A stretch of 64,000 nucleotides of DNA from Pseudoalteromonas piscicida. Its GTDB lineage: Bacteria; Pseudomonadota; Gammaproteobacteria; Enterobacterales; Alteromonadaceae. The position numbers and the translations under genes are program-made. Under the pieces are notes generated by a model. The model worked only from the letters and a program-made list of their open reading frames with translations. It was not told the origin of the DNA and did no database searches. Of this stretch, positions 17,689 to 27,607 are shown one piece after another; within the stretch, counting starts at the first letter, position 1, and each line of letters opens with the position of its first letter. The stretch is from contig NZ_CP011924.1 of assembly GCF_000238315.3 (NCBI RefSeq), forward strand, positions 3,183,001 through 3,247,000. The letters run 5' to 3'.

Positions 17689-18828
17689 TCACAGCTTTGC
17701 TAGATTTGCAGCAACAATTTCAACAGGCATTCCTGTATAGGGGTAATCCGGCAATGCACTGACTATCTTATCATCTGTCTGAATACCGCTACTAACTATT
17801 GCAAAACCATTTTCATTTCGCAAAGTGGTCACCTCTCGTAATACGAGCGAACCTTTGTTCGCGACCCAAATACGGTTATTTTCAATTAGTTCTTCTGGCA
17901 CTTTATATACTTGCTCAAGCGTACGCCCAGAAAACTCCACTTCGACAAAGTCACCAAATTGTAAAAATGAATTACTACTGCGCCTATCTAGCAGCCCTGT
18001 CACTTGCGCGACAACTTTGTAAGCTCTGGTTTGTGTATCAACCAGCTGAATTCTTCGAATTAATTTACCTCTAGCTACCTGATCTGAGCCTGGTAACCTC
18101 ACCACCACCTCGGTTGCTAAAAGGTTCTCCGGCAAATATGGGCTATCAAATCGCGCAATAGGTAACTCCACTTCAGCACTTTCAATATTATATAATATCG
18201 CTACACTCGTACCTTGATTTACAAACTGTCCCGTGCCGATTGACTTCTCAACGACTAACGCGTCGAATGGTGCAACACCTGATGTATACTCTAAATTCTT
18301 CTGAGCAGATGATAATCTTGCTTCTGCAGATCTCACTGCTGCATAAGCACTTTTAATTTGTGGTTTTCTCAAGAACAGACTATTTTCTTGGTCTGATTGG
18401 ATCCGCTCTAATTCTATTTGAGCTACCTTTCCCATTCCCAACTCTTGCTCGAGTTTAGCTTTAGCGTTGAGCAACTCAGCTTCTGCATTTTTAAGCTCAG
18501 CTTGATATTGACTATCTTCTATTTTATACAGCTCCGTCCCTTTTTTAACCACACCGCCTTTTACGAGTTCTTTTGACCAAGACTCAATATTTCCGGCTAC
18601 TCGAGTAGATAAGCTCGTAATTTCGCTCGGCCGAAGCTCTCCGTACAGCTTAAAACGGACCGTATGGTTTTTTTGTTCAATGGGTATTGTCGAGATATGA
18701 TTTACTTTCACTTTCAGTGTCGATTCTTCATCTGCTGCACTGAGAGCGCTCATGACAAATAGCACGACTGCAGATAGCGATAGAATCATTGCAGGTAAAG
18801 CAATCGGTTGAATATGTTTTATCTTCAT
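17689..18828 (-). CDS. RND efflux periplasmic adaptor (membrane fusion protein)
   Basis: Adaptor partner of the RND pump that follows. It has a signal or anchor segment (ALPAMILSLSAVVLFVMSAL) and a lipoyl half-motif (VAGNIESWSKELVKGGVVKKG). A helical hairpin rich in Ala and Glu follows (AEAELLNAKAKLEQELG), then the second lipoyl half (GVAPFDALVVEKSIGTGQFV), beta-barrel and membrane-proximal domains. The frame is open to a GTG at 18912, giving 28 more residues, and also contains an ATG at 18858. I chose 18828 because the signal segment then sits at the N-terminus; no candidate has a strong ribosome-binding site. The gene starts shortly after the terminal NRPS gene, so it is probably in the same operon. 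Confidence 0.88.
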   Translation of the reverse strand: MKIKHIQPIALPAMILSLSAVVLFVMSALSAADEESTLKVKVNHISTIPIEQKNHTVRFKLYGELRPSEITSLSTRVAGNIESWSKELVKGGVVKKGTELYKIEDSQYQAELKNAEAELLNAKAKLEQELGMGKVAQIELERIQSDQENSLFLRKPQIKSAYAAVRSAEARLSSAQKNLEYTSGVAPFDALVVEKSIGTGQFVNQGTSVAILYNIESAEVELPIARFDSPYLPENLLATEVVVRLPGSDQVARGKLIRRIQLVDTQTRAYKVVAQVTGLLDRRSSNSFLQFGDFVEVEFSGRTLEQVYKVPEELIENNRIWVANKGSLVLREVTTLRNENGFAIVSSGIQTDDKIVSALPDYPYTGMPVEIVAANLAKL

Positions 18829-18935
18829 AATAGACCAACTTTTGTTTGTTCTCACCATCACTTCAGACGGCTTATATAGAGGGTTTATAGATTGAAGTGG
18901 GTAGTTATCCACCCACTTTGACTGCTCACCAACTG

Positions 18936-21900
18936 CTAATCTAGATATTGTTCGAGCATTAACTTAACCAAATCGTCAGACTTCAATATATCCATATGCC
19001 CAGCGTTTATACTTGTATATTCGACAGCTTTATCATGTTGCTTTTCAAAGTAGCGATGGTACGACTCTATGCAAAAATTAGATTGAGTTGCATACACGTA
19101 TTTGACTGTGACAGCTGAGTGGACTGATGGTATATAATCTCGTAACCACTGGCTTTGTCGTTGCTCCAAGGTTTCTAACTGACGCATCAATAAACTATCA
19201 ATTCCTGTGGGCAAGGGTTTATCACTACTTATTTCCCCACCATCTATAGTGGTATGCCTTTTTTGTTGTCGGTGCTGCTCAAAGTAACTATCGATTAAAA
19301 TTAATTCTACTTTAACTCCTTGTTCGCTCAGTTTATTAGCTGTTTCCAACGCTAAAAGCCCACCAAATGAGTGCCCAATCAGCCTGACCCCTTGAGAATG
19401 CTTAGATTTGTGTATAATGCCATTTGTGATTGCTGTTACGTTCTCTTCTACAGACTCATAAGGTGGTGCCCCGTCTAGTAATCCCTTATGAGGACAAGCG
19501 TAAACACGATAACCATGCGCCGATAATTGCGCTGCAAGCCAAGCAAAATCATTCTCTGTGCTGGCAACACCTGGGATCATAAATAGCTCATCTTTATCGC
19601 CATGAAGTGGTGAAATTGGTTTGATAACTTGATATGACTTTGCCGTATCATATCCCTCACACAGTTTCGCCATTGCCTCCACAGTTACCGCACTGAAAAA
19701 TCTATCTAGCGATATCTTGGTGTTACATCGCCTATTGATTTCTGTAGCTAGCTTAACCGTTAGCAACGAATGCCCGCCAAGTTCGAAGAAGTTTGCATTA
19801 CGACTGATTTTATTTGCTTCTATCCCTAACAGCTCTGACCAAATATGAACGATTTCCTGCTCCATTTTAGTTTGGGGTGCAATGTAATCTCCAATTAACA
19901 CATCCACATCAACACTAGGTAACGCTCGTTTATCTACCTTTCCATTAGGTGTAAGCGGCCACTCTTCGACAACCATAATCACACTTGGCATCATATATTC
20001 TGGTAGCTTTTCCTTTAATTCAGCTTTTAAGTAGCGGACAAAGTCATAGTGTTCATCACTTCCTTTAGCTACTAGCGGCTTAATATATGCCACCAACTGT
20101 AAACTGCCTGCAATATGAATTGCTCGTACCAAAGCAGAGTCAACTTCAGGTTGCTGCGCTAATTGCGCCTCAACTTCCCCAAGCTCTATTCTAAAACCGC
20201 GGATCTTAACTTGATCGACCGCACGACCCATAAAGGCGATATCTCCATTTTCAGTAAAGCAGACCAGATCTCCAGTGCGATATAATCGTGCAGTGCTATT
20301 TGGCTCATTTTGTTGGTAATACGGATTATCAATAAAACGCTCAGCGGTAAGCTCCGGACGATTTATATATCCTCGAGCCAAGCCATCCCCGCCGATATAC
20401 AGCTCACCGGGACAGCCGTAAGGTACTAAACGTTTATTATTATCTAAAATGAGTAGTTGATTATTGATATTAGCTTTACCAATTGTCACACTTTGCGCTT
20501 CAGCATCCGCCAAAGTGGTTGCATAAGTCGTAGCCGTAATAGTTGATTCTGTTGGTCCATAAGTATTCATGAGCGTAACTTGTTCAGAAAATCGGCTATA
20601 GTGTTCCCTCACGGTAGCAACGGTGAGTGCCTCTCCACCGACAATTACCAAACGCATAGTTGTGCTGACAAACTTTTGATTGTCACTAACAACTTGCGCC
20701 CAGAACGCGGTCGGTAAACTTACGACGGTTACACCATGATGCTCACAATACTCAACAAACTCAGCTAACCCTTGCCTGCAAGCAGATGTACTCAGTATCA
20801 ACTGTGCACCATGACATAATGCACCGAAAAATTCTTCAACGAAAATATCAAAGCAAATATTGGAAAATTGTAAAATTCGATCTGCTGCAGTCACTCCATA
20901 TGCATGTTGAATATGCAACTGATAATTACTCAGAGCTTTATGAGCAATCATCACCCCTTTTGGCTGCCCAGTCGAACCAGAGGTATAAATGACATAGGCT
21001 AAACTCGTTGCTTCTAATCCACTCTCTTGCTTCTCTATGTTCTCATGGCTTTGCGCCGCAAATAATGCCGCATCATCCAATGCCACCACATGCCCCGCAA
21101 ATTCCGCTAATACATCGACACCCGCGCCTTGTGCTAACACCACCTCTAACGCCGCATCTTCTAACATATAATCCAGTCGCGATTGAGGATAGCTCGGATC
21201 TAGCGGCACATACGCGCCTCCTGCTTTTAATATCCCCAATATACCCACTACCATCTCCAGTGAGCGCTCCACACATAGCCCCACCAAACTATCTGGCTTT
21301 ATATGGTGCTCCGCCCTTAAATAGTGCGCAACTTGGTTTGCTCTGGCATTCAACTCTCCATAACTCAGGCTTCTATCACCAAACACGACCGCTACCCGCT
21401 CTGGCTCTAAAGCCGCCTGCTCCTCAAATAGCTCATGGATACACTTATCCTTCGGATAAGCCTGCGCCGTATCATTCAATCCCTCTATTAAATAACGCTC
21501 TTCCGCCGCCGATAGCATCTTCAAATCATGCGGTGCGATATCTCCAACATGCTCCTCACTTAGCGCTGTCAGCAAACGACATAAGTGGTCGTTCAGCCGC
21601 TTAATCGACTCTTCACTGAATAGGCTTACATCATACGTCCAACTTAACCCTACCCCCGCATCACTCATGCTAAGGTCAACTTCTAAATCAAATTTCGCCT
21701 GTATCGTATCACTACCATAAGCGCTTATCTCTACACCCGGTAAACTAACCGCGCGCTCCCCCTGCTGCACACCATAGTCACTATTCGTCGTCAACATTAT
21801 CTGGAACAGTGGGCTATGCGCTGTACTTCTTGATACCTTTAACCTATCTACCAATTGCTCAAACGGCACATCTTGATTCGCTTGCGCATCTATATGCACT

Positions 21901-24900
21901 TGCCTGATATGCTTAAAATAACTCGCCAAATCCGCCTGCGCCGTATTCGCTCGCAGTACCAGTGTATTCACAAAAAAGCCTATCAATGGGCTTAATTCCG
22001 ACTGCGTTCGGTTCGCCACCGGTGTCCCCACCACGATATCACTACTGTGGCTATGTCTTGATAGTAATAATGACAGCGCACCATGTAGCAGCATAAAGGG
22101 TGACAGCTTATGTTTCGTCGCCAACTCTTGCAGTTTCTGCGATATCTCCGACGGTAATCTCCCTGACACTACCCCGCCTGCAAACGCCTTCTGCTTCGGC
22201 CTTGGATAGCTCAGCGGTAAACTATGTACCCCTGGGAGTGAATCTAACTGACTTTCCCAATAGCTCAGCTGCTCCTCTAGCACCGCGCCTTCTAAGTGCG
22301 TGCGCTGCCAATGGGCATAGTCCGCATATTGGATTTCAAGTGCACTCAGTGGACTCGGCTTGCCTTGACTAAAGGCATCGTACAATTGGAAGAACTCTTG
22401 ATTTAATACTTCCATCGACCAACCATCCGATGCGATGTGATGCATATTAAATAGCAGAACCCCTGCACGCTCCGACGTATGAATATAGCGTACTCGTATC
22501 ATGACATCCGATGCTAAATCAAATGGCTGTACAAACTCATCATTGACCAGCGCCGCTACCGCTTGCGCCTGAGACTCTCCTGATAAATGTCGCACGTCCT
22601 CTTGTGCTACCTTAATCTCTACCTCTGCTATATCCTTAATTTGCTGTTTTGCTTCGCCATCTACTTCAACATACACGCTACGTAACACTTCATGTCGTGC
22701 CACTATTTCGTTCAGTGCTCGCTCTACTACCATCAAGTCCAATTCACCTGACACTTCCAGTGCCATTGGCATATTGTACTCCGCCGAGCCTCCTTGTAGT
22801 TGATCTATAAACCACAATCGTCGCTGCGCAAAAGAAACTGGCTGGATACTTGATGTACGCGCAACCGCCTCTAAAGCTGGTCGCATGTCACTGCCTTGGC
22901 CCTGATTGATGAGTGTCGCAAGTGCTGCCAAATTCTCCGCATCAAATACTGCCTGCACTGGTAGCGCTACGGCAAATTGTTGTCTAATTTCTGACATTAA
23001 ACGAATGCTCAGTAGCGAGTGTCCGCCTAGTGTGAAGAAGTTCGCCGTGGTGCTTATTCTATCACTCGGTATATTCAGTAAGGCTGACCAAATATCAACT
23101 AACCTTTGCTCCACTTCTGTTACCGGTGCAACATATTCTCCTTGCAGTGCACTGCCTTCTGGCTCTGGTAAGGCTTTTCTGTCTACTTTACCATTGGCCG
23201 TTAGTGGCCATTCATCTATTGCAATAAGTATACTTGGCACCATGTGAGCGGGAAGATCGCCACTTAACTCCCTTTGTATATTTTCTATCAAGCTCTTTTG
23301 ATCAAAGTCGCCATGGTTATGCGATGGTTTAAAATAACCAACCAACTGAGTTGAACCTGCAACTTCTTTTGCTAGAACAAGCGCTGAATCAACACTATCT
23401 AGGCCACTTAACTGATGCTCGACTTCTCCAAGTTCAATACGTAAGCCTCTAATTTTAACTTGATGATCAATTCGACCTTGATATTCAATTTCCCCGTCGG
23501 CTCTTAAGCGTGCAAGATCGCCTGTTTTATATAAACGTGGAGAGCGGCTACCTTGTCCTTCATCATAAAAAGGGTTATGAATAAAGCGCTCAGAAGTTAG
23601 TTCTTCTTGGTTTAAGTACCCTCTCGCGAGGCCATCTCCACCTATATGTAACTCCCCTACAGCTCCCTTTGGCACTAGGTTTAAATTAGGGTCAAGAATA
23701 AGCAACTGAATATTGTCGATAGGTTTTCCTATCGGCACTCCTTTACTGATATCCCCCGAGCAATCCCAATAGCTTACATCAATGGCAGCTTCTGTTGGCC
23801 CATAAAGGTTATGCAGCTGGGTACTTGGTAAAACCTTTCTAAATTCTTCAACATGGCTTTGCTGCAACGCTTCGCCACTACAAAATACTTGCTCTAAGCT
23901 ATGACAATGTGAGAACTGCTTATTTTCCAATATAAGTCCCAGCATTGAAGGAACAAAGTGTAGCTTAGTAATTTGGCTCTGCTGGATTAGACGGCATAGA
24001 TACTCTGGGTCTTTATGCCCATCTGGACGAGCAACAACCAGTTTCGCCCCGTAGGCTAGAGTCCAAACGAACTCCCAAACCGAAACATCAAAACTGTACG
24101 GTGTTTTTTGTAGCACGTTATCACGATGAGTCATACCATACTTATTGTGCATCCAATGAATCCGGTTAAACAGAGCTTGATGCTCAACCATCACTCCTTT
24201 TGGTTTTCCTGTAGAACCAGAAGTGTAAATCACATAAGCTAAATGGTTCGCTGTCAAACCTAGTTGTGATTTAGGTCCATTTGTTATGTCATAAGGTGAA
24301 AATTGCGCATGCTGATCCAATGCAACAGCCGGTGTTCCCAAGCTTTTTGCTATCTCAATATTACTTCCTTGAGTCAACACAACTTTAAGTGCAGCATCTT
24401 CTACCATATAAGACAGCCGTGACACTGGGTAGCTAGGGTCAAGAGGGAGATATGCCCCTCCTGCTTTTAATATCGCAACGATACCGATGACCATTTCAAC
24501 CGAACGCTCAGCGCATAGGCCAACAATATCATCAGGCTTAATATGGTGCTCTTCACGTAAATAGTGCGCTACCTGATTTGCTCTCCTATTGAGCTCTGCA
24601 TAGCTGAGAACCTCGTCATCAAAAACCACAGCGGTCCGCTCAGGATGAAGCGAGGCTTGCTCTTCAATCAATTCATGAATGCACATGTCCTTAGTATAAG
24701 GAACTACTGTATCGTTCACTTCATTTAATAAGTAATGTGCTTCTTCCTGAGACAGCATAGGCAACGAAGGCAAGACATCATTACCCTCTGCAACCATACG
24801 AGCTAACCCATTAAGTAATTTACAAAAATGATCGTTTAAGACTTGGATCCGCTGCTCCATGAAGATGCTAGTATCATACTCCCATACTAAAGCAACACCT

Positions 24901-26297
24901 GAGTCACTAATGCTGATATCAATATCCAGATCAAACTTGGCATGAATGTAATCCGATTGATATGTCTGGAGTTCAACATTTGGTAACTTGAATGCTTGCT
25001 CCGAACCTGGCGTTAAAGCATAGTCACTATTTGTCGTTAACAATACTTGAAACAAAGGAGAATGACTTTGACTTCGCGGTATTTTTAAGCGCTCAACTAA
25101 CTGTTCAAAAGGGACATCCTGATTAGACTGAGCATCAAGGTGTAGTGCTCTAATATGTGCAAAGTACTCATCCATAGAAGCAAAACTGGTGTCAGCTCGA
25201 AGTACCAATGTGTTTGCAAAGAAACCAATAAGCGGCTCCAGTTCCGACTGCAGGCGATTAGCTATAGGCGTACCAATAACGATGTCATTACTATTACTGT
25301 GCTTAGCAAGCAAAAGTGAAAGCATTCCATGTAGTAACATAAATGGCGTTAATTGATACATCTTAGCGATATTGATAAGCTCTTTCGCCAATGCAGATGA
25401 AAGCTGGCCATGTACGATACCGACTCGGCTGGCCGTCCCTTCAGTGCGAGGCTTATCCAAAGGTAAAGAGTGAACAACAGGAAGATCATCTAGTTGCTTT
25501 TCCCAGTATGCTAATTGCTGCTCTAGAACCCCATTGCTCAAGTACTGTTTTTGCCAATGTGCATAATCTGAATACTGAATAGAAAGGGCAGGAAGTGGAT
25601 TAGGCATACCAGCTATATATGAATGATATAAGGTAAATAACTCCTTCAAAATGACTTCCATTGACCAACCATCAGACGCGATGTGATGCATATTGAATAA
25701 TAGAACGCCAGAATCATTCGTTCGTTTGATGTAGCTTACGCGAAGCATTAGATCTTGACTTAGATCGAATGGCTGGCCAATCAGTTCATCGATGTGGCCC
25801 TTTAATGCAGTTTGTAATGAATCACCACTGAGATTTGTAAGATCAACTTCTTGAATATCAAAAGCAAAAGCATCTATACCCTTTAATTGCTGTACAGCCA
25901 AACCATCGTGTTCATGGTAAGTAGTACGTAATACCTCATGCCTTGCTATGATGGTATGGAATGCTTTTTTCAACACCGCAATATTGAGTTCACCCGTTAC
26001 ATCAAAAGCCATCGGCATATTATATTCTTGAGTACTGCCTTTTAAATTATCAATAAACCACAGGCGCTGCTGTGCATACGATAAGTTATGTTTTTGATCC
26101 GTTTGAGTTGCTTTTACAACTTTTTTATATCCATCACTTCGGAGGTAGTACAGGATCCCTTCTTTATTGTCCTTAATTCGCTGTATTAACTCAGGGATGG
26201 CTTCCTCAAAGTTGATTTTGAGTTGGTCATTCTCCGCCAGCTCAAATGAGAACTGTGCCTCGGCACAATCGGCTATTAATTTTTTTATATTTTCCAC
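18936..26297 (-). CDS. Terminal NRPS, C-A-T-C-A-T-TE (modules 8 and 9 with release)
   Basis: A 2453-residue synthetase that adds two residues and releases the chain. Order: TubC-like docking segment (1-55), C (active motif HHIASDGWS near 205), A with intact YTSGSTGKPKG and YKTGD, T (GGHSL near 1085), a second C (HHIASDGWS), A (YTSGSTGQPKG), T (GGHSL near 2165) and a type I thioesterase (GHSFGG near 2307). Both C domains look LCL-type and no epimerase is present. Pocket codes read by eye are DVWHFSLIDK for module 8, the known Ser pattern, and DIESIGTITK for module 9, unassigned but closest to Lys-type codes. The start is a GTG with AAGG 9 nt upstream. Base composition rises between about 21040 and 23230. 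Whether TE cyclises or hydrolyses cannot be read from sequence. Confidence 0.94.
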   Translation of the reverse strand: MENIKKLIADCAEAQFSFELAENDQLKINFEEAIPELIQRIKDNKEGILYYLRSDGYKKVVKATQTDQKHNLSYAQQRLWFIDNLKGSTQEYNMPMAFDVTGELNIAVLKKAFHTIIARHEVLRTTYHEHDGLAVQQLKGIDAFAFDIQEVDLTNLSGDSLQTALKGHIDELIGQPFDLSQDLMLRVSYIKRTNDSGVLLFNMHHIASDGWSMEVILKELFTLYHSYIAGMPNPLPALSIQYSDYAHWQKQYLSNGVLEQQLAYWEKQLDDLPVVHSLPLDKPRTEGTASRVGIVHGQLSSALAKELINIAKMYQLTPFMLLHGMLSLLLAKHSNSNDIVIGTPIANRLQSELEPLIGFFANTLVLRADTSFASMDEYFAHIRALHLDAQSNQDVPFEQLVERLKIPRSQSHSPLFQVLLTTNSDYALTPGSEQAFKLPNVELQTYQSDYIHAKFDLDIDISISDSGVALVWEYDTSIFMEQRIQVLNDHFCKLLNGLARMVAEGNDVLPSLPMLSQEEAHYLLNEVNDTVVPYTKDMCIHELIEEQASLHPERTAVVFDDEVLSYAELNRRANQVAHYLREEHHIKPDDIVGLCAERSVEMVIGIVAILKAGGAYLPLDPSYPVSRLSYMVEDAALKVVLTQGSNIEIAKSLGTPAVALDQHAQFSPYDITNGPKSQLGLTANHLAYVIYTSGSTGKPKGVMVEHQALFNRIHWMHNKYGMTHRDNVLQKTPYSFDVSVWEFVWTLAYGAKLVVARPDGHKDPEYLCRLIQQSQITKLHFVPSMLGLILENKQFSHCHSLEQVFCSGEALQQSHVEEFRKVLPSTQLHNLYGPTEAAIDVSYWDCSGDISKGVPIGKPIDNIQLLILDPNLNLVPKGAVGELHIGGDGLARGYLNQEELTSERFIHNPFYDEGQGSRSPRLYKTGDLARLRADGEIEYQGRIDHQVKIRGLRIELGEVEHQLSGLDSVDSALVLAKEVAGSTQLVGYFKPSHNHGDFDQKSLIENIQRELSGDLPAHMVPSILIAIDEWPLTANGKVDRKALPEPEGSALQGEYVAPVTEVEQRLVDIWSALLNIPSDRISTTANFFTLGGHSLLSIRLMSEIRQQFAVALPVQAVFDAENLAALATLINQGQGSDMRPALEAVARTSSIQPVSFAQRRLWFIDQLQGGSAEYNMPMALEVSGELDLMVVERALNEIVARHEVLRSVYVEVDGEAKQQIKDIAEVEIKVAQEDVRHLSGESQAQAVAALVNDEFVQPFDLASDVMIRVRYIHTSERAGVLLFNMHHIASDGWSMEVLNQEFFQLYDAFSQGKPSPLSALEIQYADYAHWQRTHLEGAVLEEQLSYWESQLDSLPGVHSLPLSYPRPKQKAFAGGVVSGRLPSEISQKLQELATKHKLSPFMLLHGALSLLLSRHSHSSDIVVGTPVANRTQSELSPLIGFFVNTLVLRANTAQADLASYFKHIRQVHIDAQANQDVPFEQLVDRLKVSRSTAHSPLFQIMLTTNSDYGVQQGERAVSLPGVEISAYGSDTIQAKFDLEVDLSMSDAGVGLSWTYDVSLFSEESIKRLNDHLCRLLTALSEEHVGDIAPHDLKMLSAAEERYLIEGLNDTAQAYPKDKCIHELFEEQAALEPERVAVVFGDRSLSYGELNARANQVAHYLRAEHHIKPDSLVGLCVERSLEMVVGILGILKAGGAYVPLDPSYPQSRLDYMLEDAALEVVLAQGAGVDVLAEFAGHVVALDDAALFAAQSHENIEKQESGLEATSLAYVIYTSGSTGQPKGVMIAHKALSNYQLHIQHAYGVTAADRILQFSNICFDIFVEEFFGALCHGAQLILSTSACRQGLAEFVEYCEHHGVTVVSLPTAFWAQVVSDNQKFVSTTMRLVIVGGEALTVATVREHYSRFSEQVTLMNTYGPTESTITATTYATTLADAEAQSVTIGKANINNQLLILDNNKRLVPYGCPGELYIGGDGLARGYINRPELTAERFIDNPYYQQNEPNSTARLYRTGDLVCFTENGDIAFMGRAVDQVKIRGFRIELGEVEAQLAQQPEVDSALVRAIHIAGSLQLVAYIKPLVAKGSDEHYDFVRYLKAELKEKLPEYMMPSVIMVVEEWPLTPNGKVDKRALPSVDVDVLIGDYIAPQTKMEQEIVHIWSELLGIEANKISRNANFFELGGHSLLTVKLATEINRRCNTKISLDRFFSAVTVEAMAKLCEGYDTAKSYQVIKPISPLHGDKDELFMIPGVASTENDFAWLAAQLSAHGYRVYACPHKGLLDGAPPYESVEENVTAITNGIIHKSKHSQGVRLIGHSFGGLLALETANKLSEQGVKVELILIDSYFEQHRQQKRHTTIDGGEISSDKPLPTGIDSLLMRQLETLEQRQSQWLRDYIPSVHSAVTVKYVYATQSNFCIESYHRYFEKQHDKAVEYTSINAGHMDILKSDDLVKLMLEQYLD

Positions 26298-26502
26298 AGA
26301 AATTTTACCTTTTTACATAGTGCAAGGTCTACAGAGCGCACCTTACTTCTCAACGAGCTATTAAGTGCAAACGACCAATTACCAATCCATGACTGGAGTA
26401 CTAAAACTTTGTATTCAACCGAAGCTAGCGACTAGCTGCTTCATCCTCAAACTATTGAGACCTAAAATAACAGGGTAAATCCGAGCTATCCGACCTTGCC
26501 CG

Positions 26503-27501
26503 TTAACTTACATATAAAGTCGACTCTACTTTTTTATTCTTTGCTTTCCACCAGCTTTCCACCACAAGCGTTCTCAACAGCCAACGATCTTTGCCATCAA
26601 ATCTGGGACTGTAAGCATTACGAGAATGAACCACTCTACGATTGTCAAAGACCAGCATCTCGCCCTCAGCTAAGGTTAAAGTCAAACACCCTTTCACGAT
26701 AGAGTCTTTAAGAGACGAGAAAGCTTCGGCTGATGCGCTACTGCACGCTTCCATGTAAGCTGGGTCGTAAATAATTTCAGGATCTTCAGTACCATCCAGC
26801 ACTTTTACCTTGGTACTACGTAAATCACCCTCGTTGTTAAATGTGAGATCTTCCCAAATTAGATAGTCTAATTGGCTCAGTTGTACACGCTCTGCATCTG
26901 ACAAATTCAGGTGATTTGCCGGCATCAAATATGTTTTTACTTCAGGGTCATCCCTTAAACATAGCAGTGTAACGAAATCAGCTTTCGTTTCGTGAAATCC
27001 ATCTTCAACATGCCATTCAAGAAATACACTGTTGGTGCCTACTTGCTTGTTAGAATCTTTCTTTATCGGATAGATATCGTCTACCAACCCAGTGGTGATT
27101 TTATCTTTAAAGTTATATACATACCCTAATGATACGGAAATGATCGATTGTAATAGCGCGGCATAATCTCGCTGCTTACCCTTAATTTCATTTTTCGCGA
27201 GCGGTGTATCACGAAGCCCCTGTAGTAGCGGCAAATTCTTTATCAATAGATAGCTATGGTCACCGCCTTTAAACTTGAACTCAAGCAGCTTTCTTTTAAC
27301 TCTACGAGGAAATTTATTCCATGTTTCTAGATAGTTAAAAGTGATATCTGCACCATCTTTTGAGTTAACTGTATTATGCTGTCTGACTAGTTGTTCTATT
27401 TTTTCTTTTTCATCATCCAATAAGGTGAGGATCAAGCCTCCACAATCAGACTTCGCTTCTTGTTGATACTCAGCGGGGCTAAGCTCTTTTAATAGTTCCA
27501 T
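26503..27501 (-). CDS. Fe(II)/2-oxoglutarate oxygenase, VioC/AsnO (clavaminate synthase-like) type
   Basis: A 332-residue non-haem iron oxygenase related to amino acid beta-hydroxylases VioC (Arg) and AsnO (Asn). The first two iron ligands are in LEWHVEDGFH (His and Glu, near residue 162), followed by the family-typical FVTLLCLRDDP. The distal His and the 2-oxoglutarate Arg are in NRRVVHSRNAYSPRFDG and DRWLLRTLV. GGAG 6 nt upstream supports the start. It lies between the module 7 NRPS and the terminal NRPS. Characterised relatives mostly hydroxylate free amino acids at C3. Module 7 has an Arg-like pocket code, so supply of a hydroxylated Arg-type residue is a reasonable guess; Asn for module 3 is the other candidate. 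Confidence 0.85.
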   Translation of the reverse strand: MELLKELSPAEYQQEAKSDCGGLILTLLDDEKEKIEQLVRQHNTVNSKDGADITFNYLETWNKFPRRVKRKLLEFKFKGGDHSYLLIKNLPLLQGLRDTPLAKNEIKGKQRDYAALLQSIISVSLGYVYNFKDKITTGLVDDIYPIKKDSNKQVGTNSVFLEWHVEDGFHETKADFVTLLCLRDDPEVKTYLMPANHLNLSDAERVQLSQLDYLIWEDLTFNNEGDLRSTKVKVLDGTEDPEIIYDPAYMEACSSASAEAFSSLKDSIVKGCLTLTLAEGEMLVFDNRRVVHSRNAYSPRFDGKDRWLLRTLVVESWWKAKNKKVESTLYVS

Positions 27502-27522
27502 GTTTTTCTCCGAAAAGTTAGC

Positions 27523-27552
27523 GCCATCAAATCATTGATATCGTTTGATGGC
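27523..27552 (-). other. Intercistronic hairpin between module 7 NRPS and the VioC-like gene
   Basis: Perfect 9-bp stem GCCATCAAA / TTTGATGGC with a 12-nt loop in the 106-nt gap. On the minus strand it is followed by GCTAACTTTTC, which is not a strong U-tract. It could be a partial terminator, an mRNA processing point or simply spacer structure. Confidence 0.45.
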
Positions 27553-27607
27553 CAGAGCCATGCTGTAGTAGATTGCGCATAACTCTGACGAGAATAAGAT
27601 TTACTTT

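Noticed and set aside
21008..21604. 198-codon open frame on the plus strand
   Set aside because: It is antisense to the terminal NRPS, Pro/His/Leu-rich with low complexity, and explained by the local codon shift.
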